Positions 17,957 through 25,105 of a DNA stretch of 64,000 bases are shown here, piece by piece (the stretch's first letter is position 1; the number at the start of each line of letters is the position of its first letter). The stretch lies in contig JAFRQM010000031.1 in NCBI GenBank assembly GCA_017428625.1, positions 1 to 64,000 on the forward strand, given 5' to 3'. A program made the position numbers and the translations under genes. The notes beneath the pieces were generated by a model. The model was not told where the DNA came from. It saw only the letters and a list, made by a program, of their open reading frames with translations, and made no database searches. This DNA comes from Clostridia bacterium (GTDB lineage: Bacteria > Bacillota > Clostridia > Oscillospirales > Acutalibacteraceae).

Positions 17957-18490
17957 TTATTTATCTTTATCCATGAAAACACGGGAACCGGTTGCGCCTC
18001 TTTGCCCCTGATATTTCCCTCGATAAGGGTTTACGGCAGGAGCATCCATTTCTGCGAAAACAAGCTGACCTACACGGCGACCCGCTTTGAGTTCTATTGC
18101 GCAACGGTTTGCATTGTATAACTCAAGCGTAATCTCACCCTTAAACCCGGGATCGACCCAACCTGCATTTTGAATAAACAATCCCATCCTGCCGAGAGAA
18201 CTTCTTCCCTCAACAAAAGCCGTCAGATTATCAGGCAATTCAAAATATTCCATAGTCGTAGCCAATACAAATTGACCGGGTAAAATAAGATAAGTATCTA
18301 CAGTAATTGTTTTATACTTTATTTCAGAGTCAAGTTTAATAATGCCGGAAGGAGTATCATCAACAACACTGAAAGTATTACCAAGTCGAATATCTACACT
18401 TGCAGGCTGAATCTGTTCAGGTGTAATCGGTTCAATAACAAGGGATTTTTCTTTAAGCATTTTTTGTAAAGTTCTGTCAGACAGAATCAT
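17957..18490 (-). CDS. dcd: dCTP deaminase
   Basis: A 177-aa enzyme of the dCTP deaminase/dUTPase fold, which makes dUTP from dCTP for thymidylate synthesis. The signatures are QPASVDIRLGNTF, VEGRSSLGRMGLF, NAGWVDPGFKGEITLEL (catalytic Glu in GEITLE) and GRRVGQLVF. Length fits the family. GGAGG precedes the ATG. It lies between two regulators inside the island; phages and mobile elements often carry dcd, but a chromosomal housekeeping copy cannot be excluded. Whether it is the bifunctional DCD-DUT form cannot be told from sequence alone. Confidence 0.93.
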   Translation of the reverse strand: MILSDRTLQKMLKEKSLVIEPITPEQIQPASVDIRLGNTFSVVDDTPSGIIKLDSEIKYKTITVDTYLILPGQFVLATTMEYFELPDNLTAFVEGRSSLGRMGLFIQNAGWVDPGFKGEITLELYNANRCAIELKAGRRVGQLVFAEMDAPAVNPYRGKYQGQRGATGSRVFMDKDK

Positions 18491-18596
18491 TTTGATACCT
18501 CCGGTTTGTTTTATGTAATATATTCAGTTTATAGAATAATTGTAATTATTTGCTCAATTATAACAAATGCTAAGTAAATTATCAATGCAAAATCGT

Positions 18597-19079
18597 TCAT
18601 TCCTCCCTCGGAACTTTTGCCGTAATCATATCGGTATCCGATAATCTGAAATTGTATCTGAATGTATCATAATCTTCCTTTGACAGCTCGCCCCGTCTCA
18701 TCGCTTTCCTCTTCCGGTTCCAGGCGAAAAGCATTTCAAAAAGAGTAGCGTAGGTTGTGCCTTTAGTTTTGTCAAGTCTCAGGCAGAGCTCACCGTCTAT
18801 GTCATCTATGTATAAACCATACATATCTTCAAGAGCAAACAGGGTGTGCATAAGTCCAGTGTAACTGTCTATGTCGGGAACATTCAGTGCCTCGGGAGAT
18901 ACATTGAATATTGCCGCAAGCTTTTCGGTTGTATCCGCTTTCGGCAATCTCTTCGCTGTCTCATATTGGGCGATTCTCACATCGGCGGTTTTCTCGGAGA
19001 ACCCCAGTCTGTTCCCCAGCTCTTTCATAGTCATATTATTCTTCGTCCTGAAGAAATGTATTCTTTCCGATATAGCCAT
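18597..19079 (-). CDS. XRE-family helix-turn-helix regulator
   Basis: A 160-aa protein. Residues 1-65 are an XRE domain (ERIHFFRTKNNMTMKELGNR, then RIAQYETAKRLPKADT). The C-terminal part is acidic and helical, a type that recurs next to relaxase genes in Firmicute mobilizable elements. It is transcribed divergently from the mobilization genes. Perfect promoters for both directions share an inverted 11-bp sequence over their -35 boxes, which makes this protein the likely repressor of both. GGAGG stands before the ATG. Confidence 0.85.
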   Translation of the reverse strand: MAISERIHFFRTKNNMTMKELGNRLGFSEKTADVRIAQYETAKRLPKADTTEKLAAIFNVSPEALNVPDIDSYTGLMHTLFALEDMYGLYIDDIDGELCLRLDKTKGTTYATLFEMLFAWNRKRKAMRRGELSKEDYDTFRYNFRLSDTDMITAKVPREE

Positions 19080-19111
19080 GATAATACCTCCGTGATTAAT
19101 CCTACGAGGTT

Positions 19112-19140
19112 ATCATAGCATATCGGATTTACTATGTCAA
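19112..19140 (-). promoter_or_regulatory. Promoter of the XRE regulator gene
   Basis: On the minus strand: TTGACA (19135-19140) and TATGAT (19112-19117), spacer 17 bp. Confidence 0.75.
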
Positions 19141-19179
19141 GCACATTTATCAGTATTGTTTAATATTTTGCTTGACATA
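19133..19179. promoter_or_regulatory. Paired operator-like inverted repeat over both -35 boxes
   Basis: The 11-mer tatgtcaagca at 19133-19143 recurs as its exact reverse complement at 19169-19179. Each copy covers the -35 box of one divergent promoter with extra identical flanking bases, more than promoter function requires. This fits a binding site for the adjacent XRE protein, by inference. Confidence 0.5.
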
Positions 19180-19200
19180 CTGAACATTTTATGATATATT
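19172..19200 (+). promoter_or_regulatory. Promoter of the mobilization unit
   Basis: TTGACA (19172-19177) and TATATT (19195-19200), spacer 17 bp. A further inverted repeat, atactaa/ttagtat (19209-19215 and 19226-19232), lies just past the expected transcript start. Confidence 0.75.
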
Positions 19201-19260
19201 GTAATTGGATACTAAGCATATATGATTAGTATTAATCTATCACGAAGGGAGATGATTAAA

Positions 19261-19317
19261 ATGTTCAGCAGCCCTCAGCCGCAGCTGTGCCGCCGGCAGG
19301 CCTCAATCCGGTTATGA
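19261..19317 (+). CDS. Leader peptide, 18 aa, before the mobilization genes
   Basis: A short frame, MFSSPQPQLCRRQASIRL, with a good ribosome site (GGGAGATG, 19247-19254) right after the strong promoter at 19172-19200. Its last six codons and stop form the left arm of the hairpin at 19302-19341. A translated mini-ORF whose end is buried in a stem is the layout of ribosome-mediated attenuation or translational control. The paired Arg codons CGC CGG could be a stall site. That it is a regulatory leader is inference. Confidence 0.5.
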   Translation: MFSSPQPQLCRRQASIRL

Positions 19318-19341
19318 TGGCACGTCATAACCGGTATTGAG
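19302..19341 (+). promoter_or_regulatory. Long hairpin overlapping the leader ORF
   Basis: The left arm 19302-19317 pairs with 19325-19341 over 16 bp, with a single bulged T and a 7-nt loop. Downstream, gttactg (19341-19347) and cagtaac (19368-19374) offer a second, overlapping stem, so the two may alternate. No strong T-run follows, so simple termination is unlikely. The hairpin might instead be part of oriT for the relaxase encoded 400 bp downstream. Confidence 0.5.
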
Positions 19342-19430
19342 TTACTGCTTTTGACAAGGTCACAAGTCAGTAACGAAACACGTGCCCAAAATATGTTCAT
19401 TATGAAACAAATCTGAAACAAGAAGGAAGG

Positions 19431-19748
19431 TTGATAACAACGAGTATTAAACTCAGCATTGAAGTTGAAAACGGCGATGAAACAGAGAAGGATGTATTCT
19501 TAAAAACAATATCACATCTGTATCATTATGAATTTGTGAAGGAGAATTCGGGTTACGGCAACAAACGGTATCTGCAGTATCTGCTCACGCCCGCTGTTCA
19601 TCACAGCTGCGGGAGAAAAAGAAAACTCTCCCCCGAAGAAGAGGAAGAGTTAAGAAAAGATCATTTTGATTTGGGCCTGACTATCGCCGAGCTTGTCTCA
19701 TTTTACGGTGTGAGCAAAGCGACGGTTTGCAGGATACTGAAGAGGTAA
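19431..19748 (+). CDS. Small HTH mobilization accessory protein
   Basis: About 105 aa. The N-terminal half is a beta-alpha domain I do not recognise (IKLSIEVENGDETEKDVFLK). The C-terminal half is a resolvase-type helix-turn-helix (LSPEEEEELRKDHFDLGLT, AELVSFYGVSKATVCRILKR). It ends 1 bp before the relaxase gene, so a role in relaxosome assembly or regulation is likely. The start is uncertain: a TTG at 19431 directly abuts AAGGAAGG, which is too close, and no ATG is available. The true start may be another rare codon slightly downstream. Confidence 0.7.
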   Translation: MITTSIKLSIEVENGDETEKDVFLKTISHLYHYEFVKENSGYGNKRYLQYLLTPAVHHSCGRKRKLSPEEEEELRKDHFDLGLTIAELVSFYGVSKATVCRILKR

Positions 19749-19749
19749 T

Positions 19750-21018
19750 ATGCCCTATACAATCGCAACCCATGTCGGAACTAAAATCGCAAGGCAGCAC
19801 AATATCCGCGATAAGCGTATTACCGACAAAGAAGCGCATATTGATCCGAACGGCAAACACGAAGTATGGTTTAACTGCAATCTGACGGAAAAAGAAGCAT
19901 ATCACAAATTGTTTGATTCCGCAGTGGCTGAATACAATTCTAGACAAAAACGGAACGACCGCAAAATTTCCGATTATTATGAGAAAATCAGAAATGACAA
20001 GCAGAAGCATACCGCTTATGAAATGATTGTATCAGTAGGTAATATGGAAGAGAGGATACCCGAGGAACTGAGTTATGAGATTCTGACCGAGTTTGTTGAA
20101 GGGTGGAAAGAAAAGAATCCGAATATGTATATGTTCGGCTGTTATTACCACGCCGACGAACAGGGAGTTCCGCATGTTCATATTGACTACATACCGGTAG
20201 GAACAAATTATACGAGAGGTATGAAAAAGCAGGTCAGTTCATCAAAGGCGCTTGAGGAAATGGGTTTTGTTACGGACACTTTCAAAGGAACCGCTCAGGT
20301 AAAATGGATACATTCCGAAAACGAGAGATTGGAGACAATATGCAACAATCACGGAGTGGAGGTATATCATCCGCAGACTGGAAAAGAACATCTTGAAAAA
20401 GATTTATACATTCTCGAAAAGCAGACGGAGAATCTGAGAGCTGAGATATCGGATATTGAGGAAGAAAAGCAAAACATAATCAGAAAAAGCGTCATGGCGG
20501 TTGACAAACTCGAATCCGAAAAATCGGCGCTTGAAGATGAGATTACCGAGCTTGTTCACGATAAAACCATTGCACAGGCCGAGCTTGATGAAACGGCAAC
20601 TCTTGTCAAAACAATCCGCGGCGATTTCGAAAAAGAGATCCCGAAGGTATCAAGTATATTGCCTCAGCCGGAGAAAAAGGAAACGGCTTCCGATTACAGA
20701 AAGAGAATTATACCGATAATCAGCAACGCGATAAAATCCATTGTTGACAAAGCAAGATCCTGGCACAGGACGATAATTGAATTATCCAAAGAAAACACGC
20801 GCCTTGCCGAAGAAAACAAAACCGTTGCCGAAAAGGATGAGAGAATCAAGACTCTTGAAAAAGAGAACAGTTCTATGCGAACCAGCCTTACCGACATAAT
20901 TGAGATGCGGGGCGGAAAAGACAAACTTGCCGACGAGCTGTATGAATACCGTGAACGCCGCAGACTTGAATCCTTACAGAAACATAAAACCAAATCCCGT
21001 TATTCACCCGAAAGGTGA
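19750..21018 (+). CDS. MobV/Pre-like plasmid recombination relaxase
   Basis: A 422-aa relaxase-like protein. The N-terminal domain (about 1-215) contains KHEVWFNCNLTEKEAYHKLF and the histidine motif HADEQGVPHVHIDYIP (His134, His142, His144), the metal-binding centre of Pre/Mob enzymes. Residues about 215-400 form a long coiled coil with alternating Glu and Lys, as in MobV proteins. It nicks oriT and pilots DNA during mobilization by a helper conjugation system. It follows the HTH protein by 1 bp. No type IV secretion or coupling protein gene is near. Confidence 0.82.
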   Translation: MPYTIATHVGTKIARQHNIRDKRITDKEAHIDPNGKHEVWFNCNLTEKEAYHKLFDSAVAEYNSRQKRNDRKISDYYEKIRNDKQKHTAYEMIVSVGNMEERIPEELSYEILTEFVEGWKEKNPNMYMFGCYYHADEQGVPHVHIDYIPVGTNYTRGMKKQVSSSKALEEMGFVTDTFKGTAQVKWIHSENERLETICNNHGVEVYHPQTGKEHLEKDLYILEKQTENLRAEISDIEEEKQNIIRKSVMAVDKLESEKSALEDEITELVHDKTIAQAELDETATLVKTIRGDFEKEIPKVSSILPQPEKKETASDYRKRIIPIISNAIKSIVDKARSWHRTIIELSKENTRLAEENKTVAEKDERIKTLEKENSSMRTSLTDIIEMRGGKDKLADELYEYRERRRLESLQKHKTKSRYSPER

Positions 21019-21139
21019 CAACTTCATAAAACATTATCAATCTGAAGCACGACAGTCATAAGTGCCTTCAGGCTTTGAAACCGATTTCAAAGTAACGACC
21101 GCGCCCATCCGTAAAATACAAAAGAGAGGAGGATTATGA
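21019..21139. other. Short spacer after the relaxase
   Basis: No gene seen; contains the ribosome site GAGGAGG (near 21126-21132) of the broken small ORF that follows. Confidence 0.5.
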
Positions 21140-21344
21140 ATGAAGAGGTCATTTGAAGATATGGATATATTTGTATACCGCGTAATTGGCTGATGTATCA
21201 ACAAATATTCAGGAGCGAGAGACTGAAGATTTTGAGATACCGGATACAGTAATCCATTCACTTGCTTTCAGTTTCTGGCAAATGATGCAAAATGAAATGA
21301 AAGACGGTAAAACCGATGATATTACACATTCGGAAACCAAGTAA
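21140..21344 (+). pseudogene. Frameshifted small mobile-element protein
   Basis: The first frame reads MKRSFEDMDIFVYRVIG and stops at 21193. The continuation lies one frame over: ADVSTNIQERETEDFEIPD, then TVIHSLAFSFWQMMQNEMKD, ending at 21344. Together about 68 aa. A good ribosome site and a terminator (21348-21391) frame it, so it was a real gene. I do not know its function; similar small acidic proteins follow relaxases on related elements. Confidence 0.55.
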
Positions 21345-21347
21345 AGG

Positions 21348-21391
21348 ATAGCGGAGCAATGCTTGTAATTAAGCTTTGCTCCGCTATTTTT
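21348..21391 (+). terminator. Terminator of the mobilization unit
   Basis: A 12-bp stem (21348-21359 with 21376-21387), continued by gctt/aagc inside, followed by five T. Confidence 0.85.
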
Positions 21392-21626
21392 CTTGATTTT
21401 GTACTTTTATCGAATGGAATTCTTTAGAGGATGAAATATAAATTACGTAAAAAATGAGAGCGAACCGGTACAAAAACACCGATACCGTATCGGTGAAAAA
21501 ATGTCCAAAATGCCCTTACTAAAAAATGAAACAAGTAAAAGAAATTCATATAATGATTATTTACTTCATAAAAACGACTAATCCGAATCCATCGCCGACA
21601 GGCTTAGGGTTCGGATTATGACGCTT
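21392..21626. other. Intergenic region with two leftward terminators
   Basis: No gene. A hairpin at 21477-21495 (caccgata/tatcggtg) and another at 21580-21617 (aatccgaa/ttcggatt) are each followed on the minus strand by a run of T, so both can end leftward transcripts, including tRNA-Ala. Confidence 0.6.
21568..21617 (-). terminator. Terminator of tRNA-Ala
   Basis: The 8-bp stem 21580-21587/21610-21617 is followed on the minus strand by agtcgttttt. It lies 9 bp beyond the tRNA CCA end. Confidence 0.6.
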
Positions 21627-21702
<76 letters not shown>

Positions 21703-21823
21703 GAGAAAACAGAAGCATTTTTAATGCTTGATTATATTATCACAGTTTTCAAAAAAAATCAATAGCGAATTTTTTGTTTTTTTCAAAGCACGCTCCGGGC
21801 GAACCCCAGCGGCTGTTCTGTGT

Positions 21824-21993
21824 TTATGAGGGTTTTTTCAGTGTAAGAATTTTTTCAACAACAAGCTTTTCGAACCATTCAGGCGGAGTTCTTCTGCCGG
21901 CTTCCCAATCCTGAAGTGTTCGCAGCGGTATGCCGATAAGTTCAAATACATCCCGCTGCGTGAGTCCGACAGACGGGTTTCTTTAATTGTCAT
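21824..21993 (-). pseudogene. Frameshifted small HTH regulator
   Basis: The ATG at 21993 (ribosome site GGGGTGG) opens MTIKETRLS. The frame is then lost, and the neighbouring frame gives GLTQRDVFELIGIPLRTLQD, then WEAGRRTPPEWFEKLVVEKI to a stop at 21824. The joined product, about 57 aa, is a minimal Cro/C1-type helix-turn-helix. It starts 17 bp after the HicB-like gene, in the same direction, so the two formed an operon. Confidence 0.65.
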
Positions 21994-22010
21994 ATTTCCA
22001 CCCCGTTTTA

Positions 22011-22406
22011 TCAAGATATTTTCAGTTCGCGCTTCAGAGCGGCTTGCAATACGGCCGAGACATTAATTCCACTCTTTCTGGCGGCATAATCGAGATACTC
22101 GGGCAAGGTTACGTTTCTGCGGATTGAGCGCATCTCATTCTTTTTTCTGTAATCCTCAAAATCGACATCTATAAGTGTTACTATATCATTTTCACTTTTA
22201 TTTTTATTGATATCATCAATACTTGAAGGATCGGGGAGAACCGACCCATCGTATTCAATACACAGTCCCGTAATGGATATCGCGTCCCTTGCCATTTCAA
22301 TAGCTTCATATAGGTTTTCACCGTCGGTATTTATATTGAAGTCAGGAACATAAACAAGATACCCGAAATCCTCTTTTGTCAGAACAACAGGATAAACTTT
22401 TTTCAT
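22011..22406 (-). CDS. HicB-like antitoxin family protein
   Basis: A 131-aa protein. Residues 1-80 match the HicB partial RNase-H-like fold (YPVVLTKEDFGYLVYVPDFN, then EAIEMARDAISITG). The C-terminal part (RRNVTLPEYLDYAARKSGIN) resembles a DNA-binding ribbon-helix-helix. HicB normally neutralises the HicA mRNase. No HicA-like gene is next to it; instead a broken HTH gene follows. It is therefore an orphan antitoxin, perhaps a remnant or a solitary regulator. A perfect promoter lies 26-54 bp upstream. Confidence 0.85.
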   Translation of the reverse strand: MKKVYPVVLTKEDFGYLVYVPDFNINTDGENLYEAIEMARDAISITGLCIEYDGSVLPDPSSIDDINKNKSENDIVTLIDVDFEDYRKKNEMRSIRRNVTLPEYLDYAARKSGINVSAVLQAALKRELKIS

Positions 22407-22431
22407 AAAATTCTTCCTCTCTTTTAACCTT

Positions 22432-22460
22432 AATATACATACTTAATACACACTTGTCAA
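22432..22460 (-). promoter_or_regulatory. Promoter of the HicB-like gene
   Basis: On the minus strand: TTGACA (22455-22460) and TATATT (22432-22437), spacer 17 bp. Confidence 0.75.
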
Positions 22461-22688
22461 CACTTTTTGATATAGTAATTAACAACAACTACTTAAAGGC
22501 GGTTTAGTGTGTCTGAGAAAGAAATGCTCGAAGCAATGCTTAAAGAAATCGAGGGCTGATTATGTCAAAGATGATTAGATGAGCAGATAACAAAGACCGT
22601 CCTTCTGGGCGGTTTTCTCATACCTGAAAAGAGGTGATGCCGTTGAGGGTGAATAAACAGCATACAGAGTTTACAGGAGGATAAATGC
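22461..22688. other. Degenerate phage-like intergenic DNA
   Basis: Contains a possible 16-codon ORF from GTG 22509 (MSEKEMLEAMLKEIEG), a terminator hairpin at 22596-22613 (accgtcc/gggcggt followed by tttt), and a short frame near 22636 ending HTEFTGG before the terminase fragment. None is a convincing gene alone; together they look like the eroded left side of a phage packaging module. Confidence 0.4.
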
Positions 22689-22826
22689 ATGGATACCAGA
22701 CAGGGACGGCAATCCCCGACGGTATCCGTAATATTGCCTTACGAAAACACAAAAGGACCCAAAGCGGTCGAGTTATACAACGCCACAAGCGAAAGCGCGC
22801 AGGAATGGCAGGAAGCGCTCTGTTAA
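22689..22826 (+). pseudogene. Phage terminase large-subunit N-terminal fragment
   Basis: 45 codons after a perfect AGGAGG. SPTVSVILPYENTKGPKAVE followed by LYNATSESAQEWQEAL matches the opening of TerL proteins of Clostridial siphophages (PTVSV.LPY..T...AVELY...G..AQEWQE). A stop follows and the ATPase and nuclease parts are gone. It marks a prophage remnant against tRNA-Lys. Confidence 0.6.
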
Positions 22827-22887
22827 TGTTGTATATAGATATAGAATAAAAATTACATAATTTTGGTGTTGCTGATAGCAGTGAAAA

Positions 22888-22930
22888 AGAAAACCCCAAA
22901 ACCCTTATATATCAAGGATTTCGGAGCTCT
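22888..22930 (+). repeat. Att-like sequence, right copy at tRNA-Lys
   Basis: Begins 7 bp from the CCA end of tRNA-Lys. It shares the A-rich stretch, the cctt-atata-aagg core and cgga with 11341-11386 in the same orientation. Read on the + strand it also resembles the end of an integrase frame (SEKENPKTLIYQGF). Confidence 0.5.
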
Positions 22931-22936
22931 GTTTTC

Positions 22937-23012
22937 TGGTGATCCACCGGGGACTCGAACCCCGGACACCTTGATTAAAAGTCAAGTGCTCTACCGCCTG
23001 AGCTAGTGGATC
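22937..23012 (-). tRNA. tRNA-Lys (TTT anticodon)
   Basis: A 76-nt cloverleaf on the minus strand: acceptor GATCCAC/GTGGATC, D-arm TAGCTCAG, anticodon loop CTTTTAA, T-arm CCGGGGTTCGAGTCCCCGG, encoded CCA. It has its own promoter at 23033-23061. It forms the right border of the mobile island, with the 3' end facing the island as expected of a tRNA integration site. Confidence 0.95.
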
Positions 23013-23032
23013 GTTTTGCTGAGTGCCTTGAT

Positions 23033-23061
23033 ATCATACAACATTGATTAATCAATGTCAA
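23033..23061 (-). promoter_or_regulatory. Promoter of tRNA-Lys
   Basis: On the minus strand: TTGACA (23056-23061) and TATGAT (23033-23038), spacer 17 bp, 20 bp before the tRNA. Confidence 0.75.
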
Positions 23062-23174
23062 GAATTTTTTTAACTATTTTTTCTATTTTTTATAAATCGT
23101 TGTCACGCAAACCAAAACCTTGTTTCCGATTGGGAAATATTTTTCGTATTTTGTGCCTTTTGCCATTAAAACTA

Positions 23175-23203
23175 TTGAAAATTTACAATATACAGTATAT
23201 AAT
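23175..23203 (+). promoter_or_regulatory. Promoter of the iolDE operon
   Basis: TTGAAA (23175-23180) and TATAAT (23198-23203), spacer 17 bp. CGGAGG follows before the ATG at 23237. No clear IolR-type operator was recognised. Confidence 0.7.
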
Positions 23204-23236
23204 TTAAAAGATTAAAATTAAATTCGGAGGTATATT

Positions 23237-25090
23237 ATGAAGCTTACAATGTCACAGGCTCTCGTTAAATTTCTTGACAATCAGTATGTCTGCTTTGACG
23301 GAGTTGAAACAAAATTTGTTGACGGCATTTTCGGCATTTTCGGGCACGGCTGCGTTGTCGGTCTGGGTCAGGCTCTTGAGCAGGGCGGTCACAACCTTAA
23401 GTTTTATCAGGGTCACAATGAGCAGGGCATGGCTCACGCGGCAATCGGTTTTGCCAAACAGAACTGCCGCCGCAAAATTATCGCCTGCACATCGTCAATC
23501 GGTCCGGGCGCTCTCAATATGGTTACAGCCGCCGGCACCGCTACGGCAAACAGAATACCTCTCCTTCTTCTCCCCGGCGACACTTTCGCCTGCCGCCAGC
23601 CCGACCCCGTTCTTCAGCAGATTGAACAGCCCACGGGTTATTCAACAACCGCAAACGACGCTTTCAAAGCCGTCTGCAAATATTGGGACAGAGTGGTGCG
23701 TCCCGAACAGCTTATGACTGCCTGCCTGAACGCCTTCCGCGTGCTTACAGACCCTGCCGAAACAGGCGCCGTCTGCCTTGCAATGCCGCAGGATGTTGAG
23801 GGCGAAGCTTTCGATTACCCCGATTATTTTCTTCAGAAAAGAGTATGGTATATTGACAGAAGAAGCGCCTCAACCCGCGAGATAAACAGAGCGGTCAAGC
23901 TTATCGCTTCAAGCGAAAAACCCCTGCTTATCGTCGGCGGCGGCGTAACATATTCCGAGGCGTGGGATACCGCTAAAATTTTCGCCGAAAAATTCAATAT
24001 TCCCATCGGCGAAACCCAGGCTGGCAAAGGCAACATCCGTTGGGATCATCCGCTCAACCTCGGCGGCATAGGTGTAACCGGCGGCCCCGCCGCGAACGCT
24101 CTTGCAAAACAGGCGGATCTCATTATTGCCGTAGGCACAAGGCTTACCGACTTCACAACATCTTCAAAATGGCTTTTCCAAAATCCCGATGTGAAGATGC
24201 TTACAATAAATGTTTCATCTTTTGACGCTTTCAAAATGGATGCCGTCTCCGTTATATCCGATGCGAAAGGCGCCCTGCTTGATATTATGGGCGGTCTTAT
24301 GGATGAAGAATACATTTCAGACTGGGGCGACGAGATTCCCGATGCCAAAAGCGCTTACAACGCCGAAGTGGACCGCAACTACAGCGTCTATCTTCAGGAT
24401 GCCCTTTCGCAGACACGCGCGCTCGGTGAAATCAACAAACTCATAGCGCCCGATTCAATAGTTGTCGGCTCGTCAGGCAGTCTTCCCGGCTGTCTGCAGA
24501 GATTATGGCGCTCCTCAAGGCCTAAGTCATATCATGTCGAATACGGATTCTCCTGCATGGGTTATGAGGTCTGCGCCGCTCTCGGTGTCAAACTCGCCGA
24601 GCCCGACAGAGAAGTTTATACAATGGTCGGCGACGGTTCATTCCTTATGCTTCACAGCGAACTTTACACGGCTGTTATGGAGCACGCGAAAATCAATGTT
24701 ATGCTTTTTGACAACTCCGGCTGGGGCTGTATTGAAAACCTCCAGAACAATCAGGGCACAGACACATTCGGCACAAGATTTCAGGAGCGCAACCCGGTTA
24801 CCGGAATGCTTGACGGCCCCATTGTTCCCGTTGATTACGCGAAAATCGCCGAAGGTTACGGCTGCAAGGCTTACCGCGTTACAAATATCAAAGATTTGAG
24901 GGAAGCCCTTGCCGATTCCAAAAAACAGGAAGGTCCCGTTCTCTTTGATATCAAAGTCGCGCACGGCAGTATGAGCGACGGTTACGATGCCTGGTGGCGT
25001 GTCGGCGTTGCCGAGGTTTCCGAGAGTGAAAGAGTCAGACTTGCATACGAAGAGATGCAGGAAAATATAGAAAAAGCAAGACTTTATTGA
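23237..25090 (+). CDS. iolD: 3D-(3,5/4)-trihydroxycyclohexane-1,2-dione hydrolase
   Basis: A 617-aa thiamine-diphosphate enzyme that opens the ring of trihydroxycyclohexanedione to 5-deoxyglucuronate, the third step of myo-inositol catabolism. The N-terminal PYR domain has GHNEQGMAHAAIGFA with the catalytic Glu. The central domain has LIVGGGV. The C-terminal PP domain has the ThDP motif GDGSFLMLHSELYTAV ending in LFDNSGWG. The QPDPVLQQIEQPTGY and GSSGSLPGCLQRLWR stretches are typical of IolD rather than acetolactate synthase. It is slightly shorter than the Bacillus enzyme. GGAGG precedes the ATG; iolE follows 15 bp later. Confidence 0.95.
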   Translation: MKLTMSQALVKFLDNQYVCFDGVETKFVDGIFGIFGHGCVVGLGQALEQGGHNLKFYQGHNEQGMAHAAIGFAKQNCRRKIIACTSSIGPGALNMVTAAGTATANRIPLLLLPGDTFACRQPDPVLQQIEQPTGYSTTANDAFKAVCKYWDRVVRPEQLMTACLNAFRVLTDPAETGAVCLAMPQDVEGEAFDYPDYFLQKRVWYIDRRSASTREINRAVKLIASSEKPLLIVGGGVTYSEAWDTAKIFAEKFNIPIGETQAGKGNIRWDHPLNLGGIGVTGGPAANALAKQADLIIAVGTRLTDFTTSSKWLFQNPDVKMLTINVSSFDAFKMDAVSVISDAKGALLDIMGGLMDEEYISDWGDEIPDAKSAYNAEVDRNYSVYLQDALSQTRALGEINKLIAPDSIVVGSSGSLPGCLQRLWRSSRPKSYHVEYGFSCMGYEVCAALGVKLAEPDREVYTMVGDGSFLMLHSELYTAVMEHAKINVMLFDNSGWGCIENLQNNQGTDTFGTRFQERNPVTGMLDGPIVPVDYAKIAEGYGCKAYRVTNIKDLREALADSKKQEGPVLFDIKVAHGSMSDGYDAWWRVGVAEVSESERVRLAYEEMQENIEKARLY

Positions 25091-25105
25091 TAAGGAGAAA
25101 CAAAA

